The notes under the pieces were generated by a model. That model ran no database searches. It was not told the origin of the DNA and worked only from the letters and a program-made list of their open reading frames with translations. Below are positions 35,528 through 42,595 of a stretch of DNA of 64,000 nucleotides, piece after piece. Source of the stretch: Bog-756 sp963828385 (GTDB lineage Bacteria; Actinomycetota; Acidimicrobiia; Acidimicrobiales; RAAP-2); the NCBI GenBank assembly GCA_963828385.1, contig CAWHEF010000002.1, positions 2,852,001 through 2,916,000 of the forward strand, in the 5' to 3' direction. The stretch's first letter is position 1; each line of letters begins with the position of its first letter. Made by a program: the position numbers and the translations under genes.

Positions 35528-35944
35528 TCAGAATGCATGGTCTCCAGGTGAGCAGGGGCTCATCGGTGGTGCCACATAGAACAGATAGTTGGAAACGTGG
35601 GAACTGGGCGAGGTCATGTCGTCGAGCCGCACAACGGGGAGCGAGTTGTAGAAGTCGCCTGGGCTTCGAAGCAGGTGCCAGTACTCTTGATAGGAGATGT
35701 CGGGTCCATTCAGCTCGATGACTTCGCGTAGACGGGCTGGATCATGGTTCCAGAGCACCACCTGTCGCCCGCCGACTCCGAGGGTCAGAACCCCGTCGTC
35801 GGCCACATCGATCAGATGCCCTCGCTGCGGTGGGTGGTCCAGATCCCGAGCCGATCGGTTTGCCTGAATCCAGTGGACTTCGTGGCCGGGCGAGTAGTAG
35901 CCGCACCGCTTCAAGGGTCGCACAGGTGACATTGCATCCTCCAT
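35528..35944 (-). CDS. Hypothetical protein
   Basis: A reading frame of about 138 residues from the ATG at 35944, or 134 from a second ATG at 35932. It encodes KRCGYYSPGHEVHWIQANR, VLTLGVGGRQVVLWNHDPARL and SYQEYWHLLRSPGDFYNSLP, with composition like a real globular protein. I recognise no family. The segment around WNHDP suggests a small beta-sandwich. It lies between the unknown gene at 35 kb and the IS3 element. The region just upstream of its start carries the repeats that flank the insertion sequence. Confidence 0.5.
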   Translation of the reverse strand: MEDAMSPVRPLKRCGYYSPGHEVHWIQANRSARDLDHPPQRGHLIDVADDGVLTLGVGGRQVVLWNHDPARLREVIELNGPDISYQEYWHLLRSPGDFYNSLPVVRLDDMTSPSSHVSNYLFYVAPPMSPCSPGDHAF

Positions 35945-36035
35945 CGCGTGGCGTTCGCACCTTGCATTGGCAGGTTGCGGCGGCGTCGACGGGCCACGTC
36001 CCTCGACCGCTCTGGATGGTGATCGCATTCTATGT

Positions 36036-36052
36036 ACTGGCTGTGACGCTGG
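36036..36052 (+). repeat. 17-bp direct repeat, left copy flanking the IS element
   Basis: The 17-mer ACTGGCTGTGACGCTGG occurs here and again exactly at 37644-37660. The copies lie 16 bp outside the left IS end and 7 bp outside the right IS end. This is too long and too far from the ends to be an IS3 target duplication. Confidence 0.85.
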
Positions 36053-36068
36053 CTATGTACTCGGAACC

Positions 36069-36089
36069 TGTCAACAGATGTGAGACACC
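36069..36089 (+). repeat. Left terminal inverted repeat of IS3-family element
   Basis: Starts TGTCAACAG and contains GTGAGACACC, matching the right terminus in inverted orientation with a few mismatches and a one-base offset in the centre. Confidence 0.65.
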
Positions 36090-36104
36090 GTTTGCTCAGA
36101 GACG

Positions 36105-37112
36105 TCAGATGGCGATCGGCGCCTCCTCGGATTTGTTGATCCAGGAGACCTCGGGGATCCGGGGCGCCTGAGGTGGTTGCCGGAATCGTCCCGGCATAGC
36201 TGCATAGGCGGCGTCGAGGATGTCCTGGCGCTTCTCCCGGACGACCTCGGCCAGCCCGAAATGGACGTCGGCCGGGGTATGGAGCCCGATGCCCGAGTGG
36301 CGGTGCTCGTTGTTGTAGTGGTCGAAGAACCGATCGCAGAACGACCGGGCGGCAGTGATGTTGGCGAACCGTTTCGGGAAGGTCGGTGAGTACTTGAGGG
36401 TCTTGAACTGCGATTCCGAATAGGGGTTGTCGTTGGACACATGGGGCCGGGAATGGCTCTGGAGGACGCCCAGGTCGGTCAACAGCTGGCTGACGGTCCG
36501 TGACGTCATCGAGGAGCCGCGATCGGCGTGGAGGGCGAGCTGGCCGTGGGGCACGTCGTGCCGGTAGATGGCATCGGCGATGAGCTGTTCAGCCAGGGTG
36601 GCCGACTCCCGGGGCGCCACCAGCCACCCCACCACGTAGCGGCTGTAGACGTCGAGAATCGTGTAGAGCTGGAACCAGGTCCACTTGTAGGGGCCGGCCA
36701 GCTTGGTGATGTCCCAGCTCCAGACCTGGTTGGGGGCGGTCGCCACCAACTCGGGCTTGACCAGGGCCGGACGCCGGGCCTGGGCCCGGCGTTCACGCAC
36801 CTGGGCCCGTTCCCGCAGCAGCCGGTACATGGTGGAGATGGAGGCCAGGTAGATGCCTTCGTCCAAGAGGGTGGCCCACACCTGGGCCGGGGCCTTGTCG
36901 CAGAACCGCTCCACGTTGAGGGTGGCGATCACGGCCTCAGCCTCCTGATCACCCAGTCGACGGTGGGAGCGGCGGGGGGCGGGCGGACCGCACCGTGGTG
37001 GTCGACGTCGCCGGTAGTGGCTGGCCCGTGACCGACCGAGTGCTTCGCAAGCGGCCCTGCGGCCCACCACGGGAGCGAGCTCGTCGACCCCGGCATCGAT
37101 GATGGCGTCCAC
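36105..37112 (-). CDS. IS3 family transposase OrfB (DDE integrase core)
   Basis: A 335-residue IS3-type transposase with the HTH_21 region (IYLASISTMYRLLRER) and the rve integrase core. The DDE triad is visible: first Asp in QVWSWDITKLAGP, second Asp in LALHADRGSSMTS, and Glu in PYSESQFKTLKY. The C-terminal HSGIGLHTPADVHFG is typical. The GTG start overlaps the OrfA stop by one base (TAGTG). It catalyses cut/copy-paste of the element with OrfA. It appears intact. Confidence 0.92.
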   Translation of the reverse strand: MDAIIDAGVDELAPVVGRRAACEALGRSRASHYRRRRPPRCGPPAPRRSHRRLGDQEAEAVIATLNVERFCDKAPAQVWATLLDEGIYLASISTMYRLLRERAQVRERRAQARRPALVKPELVATAPNQVWSWDITKLAGPYKWTWFQLYTILDVYSRYVVGWLVAPRESATLAEQLIADAIYRHDVPHGQLALHADRGSSMTSRTVSQLLTDLGVLQSHSRPHVSNDNPYSESQFKTLKYSPTFPKRFANITAARSFCDRFFDHYNNEHRHSGIGLHTPADVHFGLAEVVREKRQDILDAAYAAMPGRFRQPPQAPRIPEVSWINKSEEAPIAI

Positions 37113-37570
37113 TACTGATCGGAGTCCGCGCTCTTGGAGATCTCTTCCAAGAGCGCGTGCACTTTTCCCTGGACGTCGATCACCACCTCGGCCTGGGACA
37201 GCTTGGCCCGCAGCCGCTCGTTCTCCGCCCGGAGCTTGGCCACCTCGGACAGCGAGGGTCCCCCGCGGCCGTTGTCATGACGTCCGAGGGCCGCTTTCAG
37301 CAGGCCTTGGCGGTGTTGACGACGCCAGTCGGTGATCAGGCTCGAGTAGAGGCCCTCACGTCTGAGCAGGGCTCCCCGCTCCCCGGACTCCGAACAGCCG
37401 TCGTACTCGGCCAGGATGGCCAACTTGTACTCAGGCGTGAAGACCCGCCGGACCGGGGTCTTCTTCCTCTTCCTCTCGCTGCCGTCGGGTGCGGTGCCGT
37501 CGTCGATATGCCAAGTCTTAGTGTGCTCCGACTTGACCAGTGGCGGCGGCTGCTTTCTTGTCGTAGCCAT
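37112..37570 (-). CDS. IS3 family transposase OrfA
   Basis: A 152-residue DNA-binding subunit. The helix-turn-helix begins VRRVFTPEYKLAILAEYDGC and continues ALLRREGLYSSLITDWRRQ. A leucine-zipper coiled coil follows at VAKLRAENERLRAKLSQAE, the usual OrfA layout. It ends with the OrfA-OrfB TAGTG junction rather than a clear slippery A run, so termination-reinitiation or a short shift would make OrfB. The N-terminal 35 residues are a basic, polar extension. Confidence 0.9.
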   Translation of the reverse strand: MATTRKQPPPLVKSEHTKTWHIDDGTAPDGSERKRKKTPVRRVFTPEYKLAILAEYDGCSESGERGALLRREGLYSSLITDWRRQHRQGLLKAALGRHDNGRGGPSLSEVAKLRAENERLRAKLSQAEVVIDVQGKVHALLEEISKSADSDQ

Positions 37571-37614
37571 GGGTGAAATCCTCCGTCGCCCTCTTGCTCA
37601 GAACGCGGATCGGA

Positions 37615-37636
37615 GGTGTCTCACTCATTGTGGACA
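37615..37636 (-). repeat. Right terminal inverted repeat of IS3-family element
   Basis: On the plus strand it reads GGTGTCTCACTCATTGTGG followed by ACA; inverted, it starts TGTCCACA and contains GTGAGACACC. It lies about 45 bp upstream of the OrfA start. Confidence 0.65.
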
Positions 37637-38092
37637 GGGAGGGACTGGCTGTGACGCTGGGACGCCTCACGCCCACCGAAGAGGTTGTCCCGCTGAGCGG
37701 GTGATTGAAGTGACGGTCCCCCGCCTGATGACTACCTGGTTGTGGGTGTCGGGCGTCCTGGAAGACATCCAACTCCGGAAAGGGACCGTCATGAAGAACA
37801 ACTACCAGAACACCACCAGCGGCGCGCGCACCGGCGGCCGCACGCCGAAGAAGTCCGGGCTGGAGAGGCGGACAGAGCGGCGCACAAGTCGGCCATTGCC
37901 CTGGCCACACCGTCAGCGTCGTCATCGCCGAGCTGGTCAGTGAGTTCGAGGAGGCCTGCTGGTCTTCGTGGTGGGCACCGGTCTGAGCTCGCCAAGCTCT
38001 CTACCCGCCGCTATGCGGTCGGGCTCGAGTGCTTCTAGCTCGGAACCGTCGGATCCGTTCACTGAACTCTCTATTTCAACCCAAGCCAGCAA
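37637..38092. other. Gene-free stretch between IS element and HigBA, with remnant repeats
   Basis: No convincing gene is present. It holds the right 17-bp direct repeat (37644-37660), a CCCGCTGAGCGGG hairpin (37690-37702), and a perfect 10-bp inverted repeat TGACGGTCCC (37711-37720) / GGGACCGTCA (37782-37791). A short reading frame starts at 37791 (MKNNYQNTTSGARTGG) and breaks down after about 50 residues. The pattern suggests debris of another mobile element. Confidence 0.55.
37644..37660 (+). repeat. 17-bp direct repeat, right copy flanking the IS element
   Basis: Exact second copy of ACTGGCTGTGACGCTGG (first copy 36036-36052), in the same orientation on the far side of the IS3 element. 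Confidence 0.85.
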
Positions 38093-38398
38093 TCAGCTGG
38101 CCAGTGGCTCGATGTCGGCGAGCTTCGAGCGGAGTCGGTCCTTTTCGACCTCGATGTCATAGTGCCCCTGAAGATTCATCCAGAACCCGTCACTCATTCC
38201 GAAGTACCGCGAGAGGCGCAGGGCCGTGTCAGCGCTGATCCGACGAGTTCCGTGAATGATCTCGTTGATGCGGCGGGGTGGAACGCCGATGGCCTGTGCC
38301 AGCCGGTACTGGCTGACCCCGAGCGGATCCAAGAAATCCTCCTTGAGCATCTCGCCCGGGTGCACCGGGGTCATCATCGGTTTCTCGGTCTTCGGCAT
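38093..38398 (-). CDS. higA: HigA family antitoxin (HTH XRE)
   Basis: A 101-residue HigA/VapI-type antitoxin. It begins MTPVHPGEMLKEDFLDPLGVS and has the helix-turn-helix QYRLAQAIGVPPRRINEIIHG. The RRISADTALRLSRYFGMSDGFWMNLQ segment is typical of HigA. It neutralises HigB and represses the operon. It lies 10 bp downstream of the toxin gene, the toxin-first order characteristic of higBA. A palindromic operator candidate lies upstream of higB. Confidence 0.92.
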   Translation of the reverse strand: MPKTEKPMMTPVHPGEMLKEDFLDPLGVSQYRLAQAIGVPPRRINEIIHGTRRISADTALRLSRYFGMSDGFWMNLQGHYDIEVEKDRLRSKLADIEPLAS

Positions 38399-38407
38399 CG
38401 TCCCTCC

Positions 38408-38695
38408 TCAGTGGTAATCGACGATCTCAACGCCTCTGGGGCCGGTGGCGACCCACTTGAAGCAGATTCGGTATTGATCATTGACCCGAATGCTGTACTG
38501 GCCGGCCCGATCGCCCTTCAATTTCTCGAGCCTGTTGCCCGGTGGAACGGCAAGGTCACCGATCCTCTCGGCGGCGTTCAGATAGGCCAGCTTGCGCCAA
38601 GCAACCTTTTGCACGTCTGGCCCGAACTTCCGAACAGCCAGTCGCTGCCAAACCCTCCTGGTGTCGCCATCCCTGAACGAGGCGTCGCTCAGCAT
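38408..38695 (-). CDS. higB: HigB family mRNA-interferase toxin
   Basis: A 95-residue RelE/HigB-superfamily toxin, predicted to cleave ribosome-bound mRNA. SFRDGDTRRVWQR and KVAWRKLAYLNAAERIGDL match HigB. The conserved LEKLKGDRAGQYSIRVNDQYRICFKW contains the basic Lys/Arg residues of the active site. The length is normal. It precedes higA. Its start is close to an AT-rich spacer atypical of the surrounding DNA, as expected for a transferred module. Confidence 0.92.
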   Translation of the reverse strand: MLSDASFRDGDTRRVWQRLAVRKFGPDVQKVAWRKLAYLNAAERIGDLAVPPGNRLEKLKGDRAGQYSIRVNDQYRICFKWVATGPRGVEIVDYH

Positions 38696-38704
38696 GAGAA
38701 AGGC

Positions 38705-38719
38705 TAACGTAGTGCGTTA
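38705..38719 (-). promoter_or_regulatory. Palindromic operator candidate of higBA
   Basis: A perfect 15-bp interrupted palindrome, TAACG-N5-CGTTA, lies 10 bp upstream of the higB start codon within an AT-rich spacer. HigA antitoxins bind such inverted repeats over their own promoter. Assignment is by position only. Confidence 0.5.
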
Positions 38720-39060
38720 TTATTGTCGACCGTTATCCCGAGATGCCGCAACCCGGGTAACCGTGCCCTCCAAAACCAACATCTCGTCGATGTCGTCGGC
38801 CACCTCTTCGCCCTCGAGGGGTAGGGCATGGGCGTAATTCCGCAACGTCGTCGAGGGATCGCGATGCCCCAGACACTGCTGGGCCCTCAGCAATTCGCCT
38901 CGGCCGACGAGGAAGGTGACGACGCTATGGCGCGGGCGATGAAGGCTGGCCCCGGGCACGCCGGCCTCGGTCCGAAGCTCAGCGTGTCCGAAGCTCAGCG
39001 AACCAATGGCCGAGACCACCTCGGGCGTCAGTGTCGTCACCCGGCGCTTTGTAGCCTCTA
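38720..39060 (-). pseudogene. Tyrosine recombinase (phage integrase) C-terminal remnant
   Basis: About 110 residues of the catalytic half of a tyrosine recombinase. LHRPRHSVVTFLVGRG contains the H-x-x-R box, and QQCLGHRDPSTTLRNYAHAL contains the GH and nucleophile Tyr. The end EEVADDIDEML is also typical. The N-terminal core-binding domain and first catalytic Arg are missing. Its open frame runs upstream into the tRNA gene, but that part is only translated tRNA. Position next to tRNA-Arg fits an integrase that used the tRNA as attachment site. Confidence 0.78.
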
Positions 39061-39079
39061 GCCTGGGACTACGCCTGGC

Positions 39080-39156
39080 TGGCGCGCTCGGAGGGATTCG
39101 AACCCCCAACCTTCTGATCCGTAGTCAGATGCTCTAGTCCGTTGAGCTACGAGCGC
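39080..39156 (-). tRNA. tRNA-Arg (anticodon ACG)
   Basis: A full cloverleaf reads on the minus strand. The acceptor arm GCGCTCG pairs with CGAGCGC, and the D-arm contains AGCTCAACGGACTAGAGC. The anticodon stem CTGA / TCAG flanks a loop with ACG, and the T-arm is GGGGGTTCGAATCCCTC. The CCA end appears to be encoded (TGG on the plus strand at 39080-39082). It borders the integrase remnant and is the likely attachment site of the decayed island. Confidence 0.95.
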
Positions 39157-39318
39157 CAGCGTTCTCCGCCCCCGCTGGAATCATCTCCCCGGACACTGCC
39201 AGGCGGTGATCCGAAGCGGAAGCAGTTGACCACTCTACCTGAGGGGAACACCGGCCTCCGGGCGGAATCCCCCCGGACCGGGCCTCCTGACGCCCGGACG
39301 GTCGAACAGCCCAAACAG

Positions 39319-39331
39319 TAGGGTTCCCATG
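39319..39331 (+). promoter_or_regulatory. Putative -10 element for a leaderless GTG start
   Basis: TAGGGT at 39319-39324 fits the TANNNT -10 consensus and lies seven bases before the GTG at 39331. Transcription would start at or next to the start codon. No Shine-Dalgarno sequence is visible. It would drive the four-gene YbjQ-like operon. Confidence 0.4.
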
Positions 39332-39732
39332 TGAGCAACGCTGACGACTCCTTCGATCTGGAGGTGGCAGCTGCAGCCCTCCGGGCAGACAGCTCGGACG
39401 TCCGCATTCTCCTCAAGGTCCTGGTCGAGCGGCTGGCGGATGCACTCGGTGCACGCCTGATCGTGCGCCGAGCCGGCGGGCTCCGGCGCAAGTCCCAGGA
39501 GATCCGTTCGGTGGTCGCCAACCTGGGAGACGACCAATTCTCTGCGGAGATCGATGGAGCCAGCCTGCGTTGCGCCATCGGCCACTCCTCAGGAGGGATC
39601 CGCATCAGAAGCGAGCAGGTCGACGTGGACACGTGGCTCAGCCGGCTGCTCGAGCGGCTCAACACCGAAGCCACTCACAGCCAGGCCACCCGGCTGGCGC
39701 TCGAGAACATCGTCATCGGAGGTAAGGGATGA
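39331..39732 (+). CDS. Hypothetical protein, first gene of YbjQ-like operon
   Basis: A 133-residue protein, not recognised. It has an N-terminal helix (DDSFDLEVAAAALRADSSD), a central beta-rich region (VVANLGDDQFSAEIDGASL) and a C-terminal helix with HSQATRLALENIVIGG. No signal peptide or membrane segment is present. The GTG start appears leaderless. It is followed 30 bp later by three YbjQ-like genes on the same strand, so it is probably a cytoplasmic partner in that operon. Confidence 0.6.
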   Translation: MSNADDSFDLEVAAAALRADSSDVRILLKVLVERLADALGARLIVRRAGGLRRKSQEIRSVVANLGDDQFSAEIDGASLRCAIGHSSGGIRIRSEQVDVDTWLSRLLERLNTEATHSQATRLALENIVIGGKG

Positions 39733-39762
39733 TCACGTCATGACCGACACCGGGGACGACCG

Positions 39763-40584
39763 ATGACGGACACACCCTCCGACCCACCTGCCAACCCACC
39801 TCAGGACCTCCCGGAAGGAGCCAGCCGCCGACTCGCGGAGCTCGAGCACGGACTGTTCACCTCGGACCTCTCGGTCAACGAGTTCCTGCTCATCAAGGAG
39901 GTGGGCTTCCATCCGCTCGGTCTCGTAATGGGTTCGTCGATCTACCACACGGGTATCCAGACCCGGCGGTGGGGACAGAGCCAGGAGCTGTCCAAGCTCA
40001 CCGAGGCCATGTACAACGCCCGCGAGCTGGCCATGACCCGCATGGAGGAAGAGGCCGACGAGCTGGGGGCCGACGGTGTCGTCGGCGTCCGCCTCGACGT
40101 CAATTACTACGAGTGGGGTAAGGACGCTGCTGAGTTCATCGCTATCGGAACGGCGGTGAAGGCAGAGAACGGCCTCTCCTACCGGAACAAGGCGGACAAG
40201 CCCTTCACCTCCGATCTCTCCGGCCAGGACTTCTGGGCCATCATGCAGACCGGGCACGTCCCCCAGGGTCTGGTGATGGGGACCTGCGTGTACCACATCG
40301 CCCACCGCGGACTCGGACAGACACTGAGCACAGCGGGTCAGAACGTCGAGCTCCCCAACTTCACCCAGGCGCTCTACGAAGCCCGCGAGCTGGCCATGAC
40401 CCGGATGCAGGACGAGGCCAACGAGCTCGGTTCCTCGGGCATCGTCGGGGTACGGCTGGAGGAGAAGTCGCACCAGTGGGGAAGCCATACCATCGAGTTC
40501 CTCTCGCTCGGAACCGCGGTGGTCAAGACCACCGACCAGGTGACGCTGCCCAAGCCGCTCACCATCATCTCCTTGGACAACTGA
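39763..40584 (+). CDS. Tandem YbjQ-like (heavy-metal-binding domain, DUF74) protein 1
   Basis: A 273-residue protein with two copies of a YbjQ/DUF74-like domain, about residues 30-145 and 148-268. Each begins FTSDLSxxxF, continues with PLGLVMGSSIYH or PQGLVMGTCVYH, then a helix Y-x-ARELAMTRM-x-x-E, and ends with GVVGVRL followed by IAIGTAV or LSLGTAV. Single-domain YbjQ proteins form pentamers and have been linked, without firm proof, to metal binding. The tandem form here has no signal peptide. The ATG lies 30 bp after the preceding gene. Confidence 0.8.
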   Translation: MTDTPSDPPANPPQDLPEGASRRLAELEHGLFTSDLSVNEFLLIKEVGFHPLGLVMGSSIYHTGIQTRRWGQSQELSKLTEAMYNARELAMTRMEEEADELGADGVVGVRLDVNYYEWGKDAAEFIAIGTAVKAENGLSYRNKADKPFTSDLSGQDFWAIMQTGHVPQGLVMGTCVYHIAHRGLGQTLSTAGQNVELPNFTQALYEARELAMTRMQDEANELGSSGIVGVRLEEKSHQWGSHTIEFLSLGTAVVKTTDQVTLPKPLTIISLDN

Positions 40585-40600
40585 CGGTGGGCGCCTGAAC

Positions 40601-41629
40601 ATGGACACGGCGCCCGGCTCCCGCCCCGACGAGACGGAACCCGCACACCTGAAAGGTTCGGGGTCTCCCGGCGCGGGCTCGGCCGCGTCCACCAGTCGAG
40701 CCGACCTCGACGTCCCGTCGAACCCCGACGTACCGACCGAGGCAGGTGGCCTGCCCGAGGTGGCCGAACGGAGGATGACCGAGGGGGCCTTCACCTCCGG
40801 CCTCAGCGTCTCCGACTTCGCCGCCTGCCTGCAGATGGGCCTCGAGCCGGTCGGATTGGCCCAGGGGTTCTGCGTCATGCAGTGGCAGTGGTACGGCACC
40901 GGCGCCCAGTTCGCGGCGTGGGGGCCCAACCCCGGGCGGACCGGTGCCTACGCCGAGACGTGGCGGTGCCCGCACGGGTTCATCTCGGCCGAGCACCGCT
41001 CCTGGGGCCAGAACTACGAGCAGACCTGGATCGAGCAGGCGTGGGCCGACGGCTTTTCCTCGGCATTGGAGCGCATGCTCGAGGAGGCCCGGGTGGCGGG
41101 GGCGCACGGCGTCGTCGGCGTCGCAGACTCCTCGGAGCGCCTGAGCGACATGGGCGTCGTCGAGTTCCGGATCCGGGGCACCGCCGTCCGGGTGGCGGAC
41201 GGCCCCCCGCCGTTCGACGACCGGCCCTGGTCCACCTACCTCGCCGGGCAGCGACTGGCCAAGCTGATCGAGGCCGGGTACGCCCCGGTCTCCGTCGCCG
41301 CCGCGGTCTCCTCGGTGCGGGTGTGGGCCAACTGCGTCACCCAGTTCCTGACCGAAGGGAGCTCCTACGCCGCGTTGGGGCCACAGATCGGGACCCAGGA
41401 GATCACGCAGACCGCCGACGCCCACATGGCAGCACGCCGCCTCGCCCGCCAGCGGGTCCGGTCCCAGCTCGGCACCGACTCACTCCACGGTGCGTCGATG
41501 GCCACGACCGAACGCAAACTAGGCGAGGGGGACGCCGACCTCCAGTGCACGTTGCGGGGCAACCGGGTCCGTCGCTTCGCCCCCTACGCCTCACTTCCAA
41601 CCCCCCGACCGACGGTGCGGCTTTCGTGA
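40601..41629 (+). CDS. Tandem YbjQ-like protein 2 (divergent)
   Basis: A 342-residue paralogue of its neighbours. After a 55-residue disordered N-terminus it has a first YbjQ-like domain (FTSGLSVSDFAACLQMGLEPVG to VEFRIRGTAVRV). The domain carries a long insertion rich in Trp and Gly (WQWYGTGAQFAAWGPNPG). The second domain (from STYLAGQRLAKLIEAGYAPVS) is more degenerate but keeps the strand-helix-strand order. The stop overlaps the next gene by four bases (GTGA), so expression is coupled. Confidence 0.72.
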   Translation: MDTAPGSRPDETEPAHLKGSGSPGAGSAASTSRADLDVPSNPDVPTEAGGLPEVAERRMTEGAFTSGLSVSDFAACLQMGLEPVGLAQGFCVMQWQWYGTGAQFAAWGPNPGRTGAYAETWRCPHGFISAEHRSWGQNYEQTWIEQAWADGFSSALERMLEEARVAGAHGVVGVADSSERLSDMGVVEFRIRGTAVRVADGPPPFDDRPWSTYLAGQRLAKLIEAGYAPVSVAAAVSSVRVWANCVTQFLTEGSSYAALGPQIGTQEITQTADAHMAARRLARQRVRSQLGTDSLHGASMATTERKLGEGDADLQCTLRGNRVRRFAPYASLPTPRPTVRLS

Positions 41630-42507
41630 GCGGGCCGCCGAATCGGGTACCGGAGGACCGGCGGTCCGAAGACCCGAGCGGCGGGACCGCCATGCGTGCC
41701 GCCATGCTGAGCGCCGCCGAGGCGCTCGCCCGGCCGGCGCCGGCCAAGTCCTCGCGGATGACCTCCGACCTGTCGATCGACGAGGAGCTGATCCTCCACT
41801 CGATCGGGTGGGAGCCGGTCCAGCTGGTCTCGGGGGTTTCGATTCACTCGGTCCCGTCCGGGACATGGAACTGGGGGCAGGCAGAGATCAGCTTCGCCTC
41901 CGACGCCTTCGCCCGCTCGTTCGCAGGCGCCACCGTTCGCATCCACGAGCAGTGTTCCAAGGCCGGAGGCCACGGTGTCGTCGGCGTGCATGTCGACCGA
42001 TCGGTGCATCGCCACCACATCGACGTCGCCCTGGTGGGTACGGCCGTGCGCCCGGTGCACGCCGCCGCCGTCCCCCCCGCCTCGGTGTTCGTGTCCGACC
42101 TGTCTGGGCGCGACTTCGCCCTCCTGTCCGAGGCCGGCTGGCAGCCTCTAGGGCTGGCCGTCGGGGCCAGCTTCGCCTACGCACCGCGCCGTTCGATGGG
42201 CAAGGCCATCCAGCAGAAGGGCCAGAACGTGGAGCTGACCAACTACACCGAGGCCATGTACTCGGCCCGGGAGGAGGCCATGGCCCGGATGCAGGAATCG
42301 GCGCTGGCCCTCGAGGGAACGGGCGTGGTCGCGGTCAGGGTGACCGAGGGGCCGATGGACTTCGCCCACCACGCCATCGGGTTCACCGCATACGGCACGG
42401 TCATCCGGCTGACCGCCGACGCCCACCGGCACCCGGGAGCCACCATGGTGCTCCCCCTGGACGACGCCACCCTCACCTTCGCCGCCGCCTCCTTGCGCGG
42501 CAGGTGA
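41626..42507 (+). CDS. Tandem YbjQ-like protein 3
   Basis: A 293-residue protein starting at a GTG inside the previous stop. The first domain is SRMTSDLSIDEELILHSIGWEPVQLVSGVSIH through HGVVGVHVDRS to VALVGTAVRP. The second is FVSDLSGRDFALLSEAGWQPLGLAVGASFAY through YTEAMYSAREEAMARMQ to IGFTAYGTVI. The second repeats share QQKGQNVELTNYTEAMY with the first protein (TAGQNVELPNFTQALY), showing shared ancestry by duplication. Function is unknown; a homo- or hetero-oligomeric complex of all three is plausible. Confidence 0.75.
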   Translation: MSGPPNRVPEDRRSEDPSGGTAMRAAMLSAAEALARPAPAKSSRMTSDLSIDEELILHSIGWEPVQLVSGVSIHSVPSGTWNWGQAEISFASDAFARSFAGATVRIHEQCSKAGGHGVVGVHVDRSVHRHHIDVALVGTAVRPVHAAAVPPASVFVSDLSGRDFALLSEAGWQPLGLAVGASFAYAPRRSMGKAIQQKGQNVELTNYTEAMYSAREEAMARMQESALALEGTGVVAVRVTEGPMDFAHHAIGFTAYGTVIRLTADAHRHPGATMVLPLDDATLTFAAASLRGR

Positions 42508-42511
42508 CCGG

Positions 42512-42530
42512 CCCCGACGGCCGATCGGGG
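42512..42530 (+). terminator. Stem-loop ending the YbjQ-like operon
   Basis: CCCCGA (42512-42517) and TCGGGG (42525-42530) form a perfect stem around a 7-base loop, five bases after the last stop codon of the operon. Confidence 0.5.
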
Positions 42531-42565
42531 ATCGGAAACTCACCGACGACGGTGGCAGCGAGTTC

Positions 42566-42580
42566 CTGACGGGTCGTCAG
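42566..42580 (+). promoter_or_regulatory. Palindromic operator over the CoA-transferase promoter
   Basis: CTGACG-GGT-CGTCAG is a perfect 6+3+6 palindrome. It sits just upstream of a -10-like TACACT (42582-42587), and the GTG start follows at 42596, so a leaderless transcript is likely. The spacing suggests a TetR-type repressor that blocks polymerase; the regulator gene is not identified. Confidence 0.55.
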
Positions 42581-42595
42581 TTACACTCGGCTGCC

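Larger units (their letters stand above)
36069..37636 (-). mobile_element. IS3-family insertion sequence
   Basis: A complete-looking element of about 1.57 kb with OrfA and OrfB transposase genes on the minus strand. Imperfect terminal inverted repeats are visible: the left end reads TGTCAACAGATGTGAGACACC (36069-36089), and the right end read inward is TGTCCACAATGAGTGAGACACC in shortened form (37615-37636). Both begin TGTC and share GTGAGACACC. No convincing 3-4 bp target duplication was found (flanks ACC and GGG). It sits between a hypothetical gene and the HigBA pair. Confidence 0.82.

Noticed and set aside
37110..37116. Programmed ribosomal frameshift site between OrfA and OrfB
   Set aside because: The genes meet as TAGTG with a one-base overlap and no slippery A-rich heptamer was seen; reinitiation is simpler.
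36036..37660. 17-bp direct repeat as IS3 target-site duplication
   Set aside because: IS3 duplications are 3-5 bp and directly adjoin the ends. These copies are longer and offset by 16 and 7 bp.
37791..37943. Small reading frame beginning MKNNYQNTTSG
   Set aside because: It loses sensible composition after about 25 residues and matches no family I recognise; treated as mobile-element debris.
39060..39109. Possible peptide start MGVRIPPSAPAR upstream of the integrase remnant
   Set aside because: This is a translation of the tRNA-Arg gene, a well-known artefact.
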